Source: Gammaproteobacteria bacterium (lineage in GTDB: Bacteria; Pseudomonadota; Gammaproteobacteria; Arenicellales; Poriferihabitantaceae). Taken from it: 38,982 nucleotides of DNA. Every line of letters starts with the position of its first letter. Positions within the stretch are counted from its first letter, which is position 1. The position numbers and the translations under genes are program-made. Under the pieces are notes generated by a model, which did no database searches, was not told where the DNA came from, and saw only the letters and a list, made by a program, of their open reading frames with translations. Location: positions 1 to 38,982 of the forward strand of contig JAUILZ010000030.1 of assembly GCA_030432755.1 (NCBI GenBank). The letters run 5' to 3'. Shown in pieces: positions 9,009-17,234 of this stretch.

Positions 9009-10072
9009 GCCGGGTACAGGCGGATGCTGTCCGCGGGCAGGGTGATACGCAATTCGCTGCCCCTGGCCAGGCTCTGTTCACGCACCAGGTTGGCGGAGAA
9101 ATCGGCGTACAGCGGCCCCGCGTCCATTTCCGACGACAGCTCGGCACGAACGAATGGCCCCAGGAACTCGACCGACTCCACGCGCGCGTCGACGCAGTTT
9201 TCCACGCCCTCGCCGACGCGGATATCCTCGGGCCGGATCGCCGCAAGCAGCGCGGAGGCGCCCTCCGGAAGATCCACTCCCTGCACCCGGACTGGCGTCT
9301 TGCCGATGCGGATTTCTCCGCCGTCCCCTGCGCTCGCAGGGAGAAAATTCATCGCGCCGATGAACTCGGCGACGAAGCGCGTGGCGGGCTCACGGTAGAT
9401 CTGTTCGGGCGTGCCGACCTGTTCGATGAGACCATTGTTGATCACCACGATGCGGTCCGCCATGGTCAGCGCCTCCTCCTGGTCGTGGGTGACCATGATG
9501 GTGGTGATGCCGAGCTTGTGCTGCAGTTGCTTGATCTCGTGGCGCAGCTTGACCCGCACCTTGGCGTCGAGCGCGGAAAGCGGTTCGTCGAGCAGCAGCA
9601 GGCCAGGAGAAATAGCGATGGCGCGCGCGAGCGCCACCCGCTGCTGCTGACCGCCGGAAAGCTGCGCGGGATACTTGCGTCCCTGCTCTGGCATGCCTAC
9701 CAGCGCGAGCAGCTCCGCCACCCGCTTTTTAACCTGCTCTGATGACTGGCCGAGATTCTCCAGGCCGAAACCGACATTGCGCTCGATGGAGAGGTTGGGA
9801 AACAGGGCGTAGGACTGGAACACGATGCCGAAATCGCGTTCCGCCGGCGGCAGTTCGGAGATGTCCTTGCCCGCCTGTTCGACGCTGCCGTATGTCTGGA
9901 TGTCCAGGCCCGCGATAGCTCTCAGCAAAGTGGTCTTTCCGCAGCCCGAGGGGCCGAGGAAGCAGATGAATTCCCCCTCGAGCACCTCCAGGGAGACGTC
10001 GGACAGTGCGGTGAACTCACCGAATTTCTTGGTCAGCCCGGTGATGCGCAGGTACGGCTCGCTCTGGCTCAT
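9005..10072 (-). CDS. aepV: ABC transporter ATP-binding protein, putative 2-aminoethylphosphonate type
   Basis: A 355-residue ATPase subunit. Walker A GPSGCGKTTLLRA near residue 40, signature LSGGQQQRVALARA near 140, Walker B LLLLDEPLSALD near 158 and switch TIMVTHDQEEAL are all intact. The C-terminal third (from about residue 245) is a TOBE-type regulatory domain, as in PotA/FbpC-like ATPases. It energises uptake through the fused permease encoded immediately downstream (4-bp overlap). A hairpin separates it from the binding-protein gene upstream, which would lower its expression relative to aepX. Confidence 0.85.
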   Translation of the reverse strand: MSQSEPYLRITGLTKKFGEFTALSDVSLEVLEGEFICFLGPSGCGKTTLLRAIAGLDIQTYGSVEQAGKDISELPPAERDFGIVFQSYALFPNLSIERNVGFGLENLGQSSEQVKKRVAELLALVGMPEQGRKYPAQLSGGQQQRVALARAIAISPGLLLLDEPLSALDAKVRVKLRHEIKQLQHKLGITTIMVTHDQEEALTMADRIVVINNGLIEQVGTPEQIYREPATRFVAEFIGAMNFLPASAGDGGEIRIGKTPVRVQGVDLPEGASALLAAIRPEDIRVGEGVENCVDARVESVEFLGPFVRAELSSEMDAGPLYADFSANLVREQSLARGSELRITLPADSIRLYPA

Positions 10073-10156
10073 TGTAGTGGTCTGGTGACGATGGCCGCCG
10101 GCAGGGTACCGGTGGGATTGGAGGCAACAGTATGCCCCCTGGGTAGTGTAGATAGC

Positions 10157-10199
10157 AAAGAGCCGACCCGGATTCCCGGGCCGGCCCGTGAACGGCTCT
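10157..10199 (-). terminator. Hairpin between aepX and aepV (attenuating terminator)
   Basis: On the minus strand AGAGCCG (10199-10193) pairs with CGGCTCT (10165-10159), with an inner CCCGG/CCGGG stem, followed by TTTGC. It begins 6 bp after the aepX stop, where partial terminators often keep binding protein in excess over membrane subunits. Confidence 0.55.
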
Positions 10200-10204
10200 G
10201 TCGA

Positions 10205-11224
10205 CTAGCCCTTCGGCTCAGACTTCGAGTCGTAGCGCTGCTGCCATTCCGCCAGGATCCGCTCGCGGTTGCTGGCGGCCCATTCGAAGTCGTTGTCGAT
10301 CATCGATTCGGGAATGTTGGGCGGAAAATGCTCCACCGGCTTGGCCAGGGCCTGCTTGCCGATGACGGCGTAACCCTCGTTGTACATCATGTTGGCCTTG
10401 TCGGTGATCGACCAGTCCACCAGGGTTTTCGCGGCGTCCATCTTGTCGGTGCCCTTGACGATAGCGGTCGCCTCCATGTCCCAGCCGATGCCCTCGCTCG
10501 GAATGATGATCTCCAGCGGTGCGCCCTCGGCCTTGGACTTGGCGCCGCGGAATGCAAACGAAATGCCGATGGTGACTTCACCGCTTGCCGCCTGCTTGCA
10601 GGGCTTGGACCCGGAATGGGTATAGTGGTGGATGTTCTCATGCAGTCCATCCATGTATGCCCAGCCCTCGTCCTCACCAAAGATCTGCAGCCAGCTCGAC
10701 ACATCGAGGAAACCCGTGCCCGAGGAATTCGGATTCGGCATCGCGATATGGTCCTTGTAAACCGGGTTGGTCAGGTCCTTCCATGAGGTCGGCATGGGCA
10801 GGTTGTTTGCCTCGGCTTCCACGGTATTGACGCAGATCGCCGCGACCCAGGCGTCCATTCCAACCCAGGAGGGCGGATCGGCCTTGTCACGAAATTTCGG
10901 GTCCAGGCCTTCCAGCCCGGCTGGCGCATAGGGTTCGAGCATGCCTTCACCCTTCATCAGCAGCAGGCTGGTAGCGGCAAGTCCCCAGATGACATCCGCC
11001 TGCGGGTTTTCTTTCTCGGCAAGCAACTTGGCGGTCACGATGCCGGTAGAGTCCCGCACCCAGTTGATCTTGATATCGGGGTGATCCTCGTTGAACCGCT
11101 CCGCGTATTTCTTCAGGTCCTCCGCTTCCACCGCGGTGTACACGGTGAGTTCAGTTTCGGCGATGGCGGTTCCGCTCAGCATCGCGGTCACCATTGCGCC
11201 GATCAGCAGCTTGGTTTTTCTCAT
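10205..11224 (-). CDS. aepX: Periplasmic binding protein, putative 2-aminoethylphosphonate type
   Basis: A 339-residue binding protein. A signal peptide (KTKLLIGAMVTAMLSGTAIA) ends at about residue 22. The mature part begins ETELTVYTAVEAEDL and has the layout of extracellular solute-binding family 1: STGIVTAKLLAEKENPQADV, DPPSWVGMDAWVAAICVN, PNPNSSGTGFL. These phrases are those of the putative 2-aminoethylphosphonate family (PhnS2, renamed AepX), as recalled. A ribosome site GGAG lies 7 nt before the ATG. A Pho box ends about 98 bp upstream, pointing to induction under phosphate limitation. No phosphonate-degrading phn gene lies in the window; catabolism must be encoded elsewhere. Confidence 0.82.
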   Translation of the reverse strand: MRKTKLLIGAMVTAMLSGTAIAETELTVYTAVEAEDLKKYAERFNEDHPDIKINWVRDSTGIVTAKLLAEKENPQADVIWGLAATSLLLMKGEGMLEPYAPAGLEGLDPKFRDKADPPSWVGMDAWVAAICVNTVEAEANNLPMPTSWKDLTNPVYKDHIAMPNPNSSGTGFLDVSSWLQIFGEDEGWAYMDGLHENIHHYTHSGSKPCKQAASGEVTIGISFAFRGAKSKAEGAPLEIIIPSEGIGWDMEATAIVKGTDKMDAAKTLVDWSITDKANMMYNEGYAVIGKQALAKPVEHFPPNIPESMIDNDFEWAASNRERILAEWQQRYDSKSEPKG

Positions 11225-11321
11225 GGATTGACTCCGGTGGTTTCAGGTTATGAATGGATATCCGTTGTCCAGGCAGTTGGCCGTGAACACGGCGAGCGGA
11301 TCGCGATGCTGGACATCGGGT

Positions 11322-11339
11322 ATGACAGCGTCATGACAG
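11322..11339 (-). promoter_or_regulatory. Pho box (PhoB binding site) upstream of aepX
   Basis: The minus strand reads CTGTCATGACGCTGTCAT, two perfect CTGTCAT repeats 4 bp apart. This is the PhoB-box architecture (consensus CTGTCAT-N4-CTGTCAT). It faces aepX, whose start is 98 bp downstream. CAGCAT about 11 nt past the box could be the -10, as Pho boxes replace the -35. Confidence 0.85.
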
Positions 11340-11487
11340 TGTAACCGAGATAAACGTGCCCGCGTCCGGGAGCACCGTGATCCACCCGTACGGGCGGATC
11401 CGGAAGCAAGATTAGCCGTGAAATCCACGACATGACAAGCCGTTGGTAGCGGAATTACTTTAGTTTCACATCGACAACGCCGATGGA

Positions 11488-11505
11488 TTTTCATCGAATT
11501 TTCAT
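11488..11505 (+). repeat. Second 11-bp-phased direct repeat in the aepX upstream region
   Basis: TTTTCAT-CGAA-TTTTCAT: two 7-mers 4 bp apart, the spacing of a Pho box, sharing TCAT with it. It lies about 150 bp upstream of the main Pho box on the opposite strand. It may be a weak accessory PhoB site or chance. The remainder of the 379-bp gap 11225-11603 is AT-richer than its neighbours and shows no gene. Confidence 0.4.
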
Positions 11506-11603
11506 AAGGCATATCACAAAGTCATGATAACCCGCTGAAATCAATGCCGAATTCATCCATTGGCCAATCGCATCCTCGGGTGAGAAAAGTCTCTTGCCAA
11601 AAA

Positions 11604-12119
11604 CTACATCCGGAAGGCGATCAATACCTGACGGGTGTCCGGGGTGACGGTGTCCGGGTCCAGGGCCAGTGCCGCTTCCACCGGCATGAAACGAACCGAG
11701 GCGACCTCCTCGGGCTGCAGCCGGAACGGGCCTTCGTGCTCGCAGGAGTAAACCCGCCCCCAGTTACGATTGCAAACCGGCGCAACGAGATCGTCGTAGA
11801 ACAGGTCGAAATGTGGCGTGAGTGCGGCATCGATACCGAGCTCCTCGCTGAGCTCACGGCGCGCGGACAGGTCGTAGCTCTCGTCGTACTGGATGATGCC
11901 ACCGGCGGCGAGATCGAAGCGCCCGGGACACCAGTCCTTGGTATCGGTGCGCTGCTGCACCAGCACCTCTCCAGCGCGGTTGAACACGAGGATGTAGGTT
12001 ACCCGGTAGGTCATGCCGACGCCCTTGACCTCCGGGCGTGGCCGCGCATCCACCACGTTGTCTGCGAGATCGATGACCGTGACCACCTCCGGCGGGAGCG
12101 AACCGGTATTTTCCATCAC
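11604..12119 (-). CDS. Nudix hydrolase (YfcD-like)
   Basis: A 171-residue protein with the Nudix box GGIIQYDESYDLSARRELSEELGI around residues 70-93 (G-x5-E-x7-REL-x2-ELG). The preceding strand VTYILVFNRAGEVLVQQRTDTKDWCPGRFDLAAGG resembles the YfcD and isopentenyl-diphosphate-isomerase-like branch. Nudix enzymes cleave nucleoside diphosphates linked to another group; the substrate here cannot be told. It starts 16 bp after the first CRP-family gene ends, so it is the last gene of a CRP-CRP-Nudix unit. ATG 12119 or the adjacent ATG 12116 may be the start. Confidence 0.88.
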   Translation of the reverse strand: MMENTGSLPPEVVTVIDLADNVVDARPRPEVKGVGMTYRVTYILVFNRAGEVLVQQRTDTKDWCPGRFDLAAGGIIQYDESYDLSARRELSEELGIDAALTPHFDLFYDDLVAPVCNRNWGRVYSCEHEGPFRLQPEEVASVRFMPVEAALALDPDTVTPDTRQVLIAFRM

Positions 12120-12135
12120 GAACCGGCGCCCGCGC

Positions 12136-12825
12136 CTACCAACCCTTTGGCAGCTTCTTGTGGATCGTGATAACCCGGTGATCGGTGGAGATGTATTCCC
12201 CCTTGGTCAGCTCGGAGAATACCCGGCTCACCATTTCACGCGAGGAACCCACCATGTCGGCGAAATCCTGGTGAGTGAACGCCCCCTTGACCACCCGCGT
12301 ACCGTCCTCATGTTCCCCGGAGTTCTGCTCCAGCACCGTGACGATACGCTCGTAGACATTCTTGAAAGCGAGATTGCTGACACTCGCGGCATAGCTCCGA
12401 ATCCGGCGTGTCAGCACCTGGATGATCTCGAAGGCAAGTTCGTGGTTCTCCGCGAGGAATGCCTTGAAATCGGACTGCGCGATATGCAGCACCGTCGATG
12501 GCTCGAGCGCCGCCACCGAGGCGGTGCGCACCTCTCCGTCCAGCGATGCGATCTCGCCCACCACCTCGCCAGGCCCGAGGATCGCGATCACCATTTCCTT
12601 GCCGCTGTCGTCGCTGATATAGACCTTCGCCCGACCGTCCTTGATGATGAACAGGCCGTCAGACTCATCGCCCTGGGAGAACAGCAGCGATCCCTTGGGG
12701 AGGGACTTTTCGTGCGCGAACCTGCCCGAGCGGTCCGCCCAGTGGCGGGAGAATTCGTCGAAAAAGGTCGGCTGTTCGCCGGCCTCTGTGGCCGCTTTAC
12801 CGCTGTCCTCTTCCCTGGCCGTCAT
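12136..12825 (-). CDS. Crp/Fnr family transcriptional regulator, copy 1
   Basis: A 229-residue regulator. The cyclic-nucleotide-binding beta-roll spans about residues 25-140 (LLFSQGDESDGLFIIKDGRAKVYI...LGPGEVVGEIASLDGEVRTASV) and the winged helix 165-225 (FTHQDFADMVGSSREMVSRVFSELTKGEYI). The phosphate-binding cassette region reads GEIASLDGEVRTAS, with the Arg kept, so a cyclic nucleotide ligand is possible. There is no FNR-type N-terminal cysteine cluster. It is clearly paralogous to the gene immediately upstream and ends with nearly the same tail (ITIHKKLPKGW versus ITIHKPLPRGW). The gap to it is 23 bp. Confidence 0.92.
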   Translation of the reverse strand: MTAREEDSGKAATEAGEQPTFFDEFSRHWADRSGRFAHEKSLPKGSLLFSQGDESDGLFIIKDGRAKVYISDDSGKEMVIAILGPGEVVGEIASLDGEVRTASVAALEPSTVLHIAQSDFKAFLAENHELAFEIIQVLTRRIRSYAASVSNLAFKNVYERIVTVLEQNSGEHEDGTRVVKGAFTHQDFADMVGSSREMVSRVFSELTKGEYISTDHRVITIHKKLPKGW

Positions 12826-12848
12826 GAGGCAATCCCGGTCGTCTATCG

Positions 12849-13550
12849 CTACCAGCCGCGTGGCAATGGCTTGTGAATGGTGATGATCTTCTGGTCGATG
12901 GTGATGTATTCACCCTTGACCAGTTCGGATATCACCCGGCTCACCATTTCCCGGGAGGAGCCCACCATGTCGGCGATATCCTGCTGGGTGAATTTCCGGT
13001 TGACGGTGAAAGAGCCGGAATCGTTTTCCGCGGAGTGTTTCTCCAGCAGCCAGACCACGCGCCCGTAGACGTTCTTGAATGCAAGGTTGCTGATGCTGGT
13101 GGAATGATCGCGGATCCGCGACGTGAGAACGCGAATGATTTCGAGTGCGAGATCCGGGTTTTCCTCGAGGAACTGGCGGAACTCCGCGAGACCGATTTTC
13201 GCCACCCGGGTATTGACCAGTGCGGACACCGAGGCGGTGCGGGGCTGACCGTCCAGGGAGGCGACCTCGCCCACGATCTCCCCCGGGCCCAGCACCGCGA
13301 TCAGCATCTCCTTGCCACTTTCATCGCTCATGAAGACCTTGATCTTGCCTTCGCGGATGATGAACATTCCGTCCGACTCGTCACCCTCGGAAAAGATCAG
13401 CGTCCCTCGGGGGTATGCCTTGCTCACGGCGTATTCCTCGAACCGACTGATCCAGTGTTCGGAAAATCGCGAGCCCGGCGTGGACTGTTCGTGATGCAGC
13501 GCGCCCAATACCATGGCGTGATCTGACAAGAGTTCGGGACGACTTGTCAT
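12849..13550 (-). CDS. Crp/Fnr family transcriptional regulator, copy 2
   Basis: A 233-residue regulator with the same two domains as copy 1: sensor LIFSEGDESDGMFIIREGKIKVFM...GEIVGEVASLDGQPRTASV and recognition helix region FTQQDIADMVGSSREMVSRVISELVKGEYI. The DNA-contact segment SSREMVSRV is identical in both copies, so they probably bind the same or very similar sites. It is the first gene of the CRP-CRP-Nudix unit. A GGTG-N6-CACC dyad at 13570-13583, about 20 bp before its ATG, could be an autoregulatory operator. TACAAT overlaps the start codon region. The ligand is unknown. Confidence 0.92.
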   Translation of the reverse strand: MTSRPELLSDHAMVLGALHHEQSTPGSRFSEHWISRFEEYAVSKAYPRGTLIFSEGDESDGMFIIREGKIKVFMSDESGKEMLIAVLGPGEIVGEVASLDGQPRTASVSALVNTRVAKIGLAEFRQFLEENPDLALEIIRVLTSRIRDHSTSISNLAFKNVYGRVVWLLEKHSAENDSGSFTVNRKFTQQDIADMVGSSREMVSRVISELVKGEYITIDQKIITIHKPLPRGW

Positions 13551-13805
13551 TGTATCTGATTTTTCCCGTGGTGTAGCATCACCGCCGTTTCCGGAACAGG
13601 AAGTTCACCGGGTTTCCCGCGGTTTTCGAACAATTTCCCTGTTCGGCCTAACACAGTTTCGTTACAAGTTCAACGACTTAAAACACTGAGCCCGGAAGCC
13701 CCGGGATGTACACTCGAACCCTGAGAAAGCAGCGCGGCAGCTTCGGACCGGGCAACTGGCAGGGCGGGAACGACATAGAGATAGGGGCCCCTGGAGCTCC
13801 AGAAA

Positions 13806-14489
13806 ATGATGATGCCACAAGCAATGGAAACGCCGATGACGGCAGCAACCGTACTTGACCAGCAACGATTTACCGCGCTCTGGCGCGCCACTACCGAACG
13901 CCACGACCACGGCCACTGCGACGCCGTGTTCGCGGAGCTAGCGCACCTCTACACCGGCCCTGACCGGCACTATCACAGCGACGAGCACATCAATCTCTGC
14001 CTCACCCGGCTGGACGAGGCACGGGAGTCGACGGGCTACGCGGCCACGGTGGAACTCGCGGTGTGGTTCCACGATGCAATCTTCGAACCCGGCGATCCGG
14101 AAAACGAGCGCAAGAGCGCGGCATGGTTCCGCGATTGCGCGGACGGCGCCTTCAGCGTCGACACCATGGCGAAAGTGGAGAGCCTGATCGTCGTCACCAC
14201 CCATCGCGAGTCGCCGCAAAGCTGGCAGGAAAAACTGATGGTGGACGTCGATCTCAGCAGCTTCGGCCTTCCATGGAAGGAGTTCATTCGCGACAGCAGG
14301 AATATCCGGCGCGAGTTCAAGACTCTTACGGATGCCGAGTTCATCCAACGGCAGGGTAACTTCATCCGCCAGCTCGACGCGCATTCGGAAATCTACTACA
14401 CCGACTTCTTCAAGCAGCGTTACGAGCCCGTGGCGCGGGAAAATATCCGCCGCCTCCTCGACGTTTACGAGAGCGGCGTGGCGCCCTGA
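13806..14489 (+). CDS. HD-domain predicted metal-dependent phosphohydrolase
   Basis: A 227-residue protein of the COG4339 type. Characteristic motifs: RHYHSDEHI near residue 56, AVWFHDAIFEP near 85 (the HD pair), the ENERKSA helix, and MVDVDLSSFG near 145. The His/Asp set is that of HD-superfamily enzymes with divalent metals. The substrate of this family is not established. Three consecutive ATG codons begin the frame, with GGAG 9 nt upstream of the first; later ATGs (residues 7 and 11) are alternatives. It stands alone on the plus strand between the CRP genes and tmm, and has no obvious functional partner. Confidence 0.85.
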   Translation: MMMPQAMETPMTAATVLDQQRFTALWRATTERHDHGHCDAVFAELAHLYTGPDRHYHSDEHINLCLTRLDEARESTGYAATVELAVWFHDAIFEPGDPENERKSAAWFRDCADGAFSVDTMAKVESLIVVTTHRESPQSWQEKLMVDVDLSSFGLPWKEFIRDSRNIRREFKTLTDAEFIQRQGNFIRQLDAHSEIYYTDFFKQRYEPVARENIRRLLDVYESGVAP

Positions 14490-14506
14490 TAGGGTAACCC
14501 GCCGAC

Positions 14507-14540
14507 CCGGTCATCGTGACCGGACTCCGTGCTCCGGTCA
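14507..14540. terminator. Alternating stem-loops between convergent HD-hydrolase and tmm genes
   Basis: Three arms follow each other: CCGGTCA (14507-14513), TGACCGGA (14517-14524) and TCCGGTCA (14533-14540). The middle arm can pair with either flank, giving two mutually exclusive hairpins. It sits in the 102-bp gap between convergent genes and probably terminates both; there is no T-tract. Confidence 0.45.
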
Positions 14541-14591
14541 CCCGGGCCGGCGGTGGGAATGCAGGTCAGGTTGGGCTGCCCGATGGCATTG

Positions 14592-15932
14592 TCAGCCGTC
14601 CTTCAGGTAGCTCTCCATGGAATCATCCATTGCCTCCATCCACGGCGTGTGATGGACCGGTGACTGGTTGCCCGTGATCAGTGACTTGTAGGCGTTGTTA
14701 CGGAAGCCCATGATGTCCTCGTGCTTGTGGTGCTCCCATTCCATGAAGGTCTTGTTCACCGCCTCGATATCGAAGCTCGGGTAGTCCGTCTGGTCGATGA
14801 GTGACTGGGTGTAGTCGCCCTGGAACCAGATCATCTGTTCGTCGTCCTCCAGTCCTTCCTCCCGGGCGCGCCACTCGGCGCTGTTCTTCTGCATTTCCTC
14901 CTTCGATGGTAGCTGGATGCGACCCATGATCACGTCGCGCGCGTACCAGGCCTGGGCGTCAAACATGTTGAAGGTATAGAACTGGTCCTGCATGCCGATG
15001 TAAAACAGTTTTGGATTGTGCTCCCAGACCACGCCCTGGTAAAGGTCAAGCGGCCAGAGCCGATTCGCGGTCTTGAGGCGCAGGCTGTCCTCGAGGAACG
15101 GAAAGTGGTGCAGGTAGCCGGTACAAAGGATGATGGCATCCACCTCCTTGCTGGTGCCGTCCTTGAAGGTTACCGTCTTGCGATTCACGTTGGTGATCAG
15201 CGGCACCTCGCTGAAGCTGTCGGGCCAGTGGAAATGGGTTGGAGAGGTTCGGTGACTGATGGTTACCGACTTGCAGCCGTACTTGTAGCACTGCGACGCG
15301 ATGTCCTCGGCGGAATAGCTGGTACCGACGATCACGATATCCTTGCCGGTGAACTCCCGCGCGTCGCGGAAATCATGGGCGTGTAGCACGCGGCCGTTGA
15401 AGGTTTCCATGCCCTCGAACTGGGGTACGTTGGGGGTCGAGAAATGGCCGGTGGCCACCACCACGTAGTCAAAGTCCTCGGTCACCCAGTCCCCGGTCCT
15501 GAGATCACGCACCGTCACCGTGAACATCCCGGTATCGTCATTGTAAGTCACGTTGTGGGCGGCGTGGTTGAACTTGCAGAACTTTCGCACCCCGGATTTC
15601 TCCACCCGCCCCTTGATGTAGTCCGCGAGCACGGCGCGCGGCGGATAGGATGCAATGGGCTTGCCGAAATGCTCGTCGAAGGTGTAGTCGGCGAACTCGA
15701 GGCATTCCTTGGGTCCGTTCGACCACAGGTAGCGATACATGCTGCCATGAACCGGCTCGCCGTACTGGTCGAGCCCTGTGCGCCAGGTGTAGTTCCACAG
15801 GCCGCCCCAGTCATCCTGCTTCTCGTAACAGACGATCTCGGGAATGTCGGCGCCCTTGGCGGCCGCTGAGGCGAATGCCCTGAGCTGTGCCGTACCGCTA
15901 GGCCCGGCGCCAATGATTGCAACACGTGTCAT
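14592..15932 (-). CDS. tmm: Trimethylamine monooxygenase (bacterial flavin monooxygenase)
   Basis: Tmm uses FAD, NADPH and O2 to oxidise trimethylamine to trimethylamine N-oxide. The 446-residue protein aligns by eye over its length with Methylocella Tmm as I recall it: FAD loop GAGPSG (residues 8-13), [35 protein letters not shown], the FMO fingerprint [11 protein letters not shown] near 181, the NADPH site [12 protein letters not shown] near 204, and the C-terminus [13 protein letters not shown] ribosome site CTGGAG lies 7 nt before the ATG. The window also holds TMAO uptake and demethylation genes, which supports the assignment. It is divergent from a sensor kinase gene, with two dyads between them. 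Confidence 0.95.
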   Translation of the reverse strand: MTRVAIIGAGPSGTAQLRAFASAAAKGADIPEIVCYEKQDDWGGLWNYTWRTGLDQYGEPVHGSMYRYLWSNGPKECLEFADYTFDEHFGKPIASYPPRAVLADYIKGRVEKSGVRKFCKFNHAAHNVTYNDDTGMFTVTVRDLRTGDWVTEDFDYVVVATGHFSTPNVPQFEGMETFNGRVLHAHDFRDAREFTGKDIVIVGTSYSAEDIASQCYKYGCKSVTISHRTSPTHFHWPDSFSEVPLITNVNRKTVTFKDGTSKEVDAIILCTGYLHHFPFLEDSLRLKTANRLWPLDLYQGVVWEHNPKLFYIGMQDQFYTFNMFDAQAWYARDVIMGRIQLPSKEEMQKNSAEWRAREEGLEDDEQMIWFQGDYTQSLIDQTDYPSFDIEAVNKTFMEWEHHKHEDIMGFRNNAYKSLITGNQSPVHHTPWMEAMDDSMESYLKDG

Positions 15933-16023
15933 TATCTACTCCAGGTGATTTTGTATGGAACCAGTCTCACAAGTGAACTGCACTCGGCTAGTATAGAGGC
16001 AGGTTCAATCGAGATCGGCAGGC

Positions 16024-16044
16024 CACTGGCTGCCCGCGCCAGTG
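16024..16044. promoter_or_regulatory. Inverted repeat in the tmm / sensor-kinase intergenic region
   Basis: CACTGGC (16024-16030) and GCCAGTG (16038-16044) form a perfect 7-bp dyad with a 7-bp spacer, about 92 bp upstream of the tmm start. It is a candidate regulator binding site. Confidence 0.45.
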
Positions 16045-16050
16045 CGCGCC

Positions 16051-16086
16051 CGGCAAACTATACCCGTTTTGCCGGGACGGCAAAAC
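16051..16086. promoter_or_regulatory. Three-copy operator-like element (CGGCAAAAC) between tmm and the kinase gene
   Basis: A perfect 9-bp inverted repeat GTTTTGCCG / CGGCAAAAC with a 3-bp spacer (16066-16086), plus a third half site CGGCAAAC at 16051-16058. It begins 36 bp upstream of the kinase start and about 120-150 bp upstream of tmm. With no T-run on either side it looks more like an operator than a terminator. Confidence 0.55.
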
Positions 16087-16121
16087 ACCAGATGAAGGTA
16101 CCTCGTAATGGGTAGTCCAGG

Positions 16122-17231
16122 TTGAATATCGCGAGACCCGACGCGCGTCCGGCACCGGTGGATATTGCCGGCGCGGTACAGGAGTGCCTGCTCGAACTGG
16201 TGTACAGCGGCTCCACGCGCAGCCCGCTTGCGCGGCTCTGCGAAACCTGCCGCGCGGCCCTCGACGCGCAGGGCTGTGAGCTATATGTCGCCGGCACGGG
16301 AGACATGGCGCCGATGCTGTTGGTGTCGGAACGCGAAGAGAAATCCCCGCACTCGCCACTGACATTTGCACACTGGAAGGCCCTGGCCACGGTTGATGAC
16401 GGTGCAGCAGCCAGTGAAAACGCCCGCACGCTGTTGTTTCCACTGCGACACGATAGCGTGTTGATCGGCGCGGTGCGTGTCTGCTGGTCTGAAAAAATAC
16501 CGCAAGGATTCCCCGCGCTGGACGCCTTCACCGAGATGATGCCATTGCTGGCGAGAATCATGGTCAGCGTACAGCTTGCCCAGCAGCAACGTCGACATGA
16601 CCTCTACGAAGAGCGGGCGGCCATCTCTCGGGAGTTACACGATTCCCTGGCGCAGTCACTTACCTATCTCAAGATCCAGGCGAGCCGCCTCGACCAGTCC
16701 CTGGCCCGTGGCGCCGGTGAAACCGACGTGGCCCTGCCCCGGGACATACTGGGTGATCTGCGCGACACCCTGAGCGATGCCTATCGCCAGTTGCGCGAAC
16801 TGATGACCACGTTTCGCCTGACGATGCACGGCAAGTCGTTTCGCCACGCGGTGCGCGACTCGGTGGACGAATTTTCCGGACGCAGCAAAATCGGATTCGA
16901 ACTCGACAACTCCTGGCGCGACGACGTGTTGTCCGTGGAAGAGGAAATGCAGGTGTTGCAGATCGTTCGCGAAGGCCTGTATAACGTTGTCAGGCATTCG
17001 CGTGCCGACCTGGCGCGCATCTCGCTCGGGACGCACGGTAACGAGCATCGAATCATCATCGAAGACAATGGTATCGGCATGCCTCCTGAACGCCGCAAAG
17101 TACGCCACCATGGCCTGGTCATCATGCAGGAACGTACCCGACGGCTGGACGGCGCCATGCGGATCAACACCCCGGGAGGCGGCGGGACACGGATCGAGAT
17201 CGGGTTTACTCCCCGCACCCTGAGGCAATAG
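16122..17231 (+). CDS. NarX-like soluble sensor histidine kinase
   Basis: A 369-residue kinase. Residues about 15-150 form a GAF-like sensor without a membrane segment (DAQGCELYVAGTG...LLFPLRHDSVLIGAVRV). The HisKA_3 box EERAAISRELHDSLAQSL places the phospho-acceptor at His173. The ATPase domain has the N-box QIVREGLYNVVRHSRA near 283 and the G-box DNGIGMPPE near 318. The kinase core is that of NarX/NarQ, but the periplasmic sensor and transmembrane helices are missing, so it should sense a cytosolic signal. The start is TTG at 16122 with no good ribosome site; GTG at 16158 is an alternative. It is followed 3 bp later by its response regulator. Confidence 0.88.
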   Translation: MNIARPDARPAPVDIAGAVQECLLELVYSGSTRSPLARLCETCRAALDAQGCELYVAGTGDMAPMLLVSEREEKSPHSPLTFAHWKALATVDDGAAASENARTLLFPLRHDSVLIGAVRVCWSEKIPQGFPALDAFTEMMPLLARIMVSVQLAQQQRRHDLYEERAAISRELHDSLAQSLTYLKIQASRLDQSLARGAGETDVALPRDILGDLRDTLSDAYRQLRELMTTFRLTMHGKSFRHAVRDSVDEFSGRSKIGFELDNSWRDDVLSVEEEMQVLQIVREGLYNVVRHSRADLARISLGTHGNEHRIIIEDNGIGMPPERRKVRHHGLVIMQERTRRLDGAMRINTPGGGGTRIEIGFTPRTLRQ

Positions 17232-17234
17232 AAC

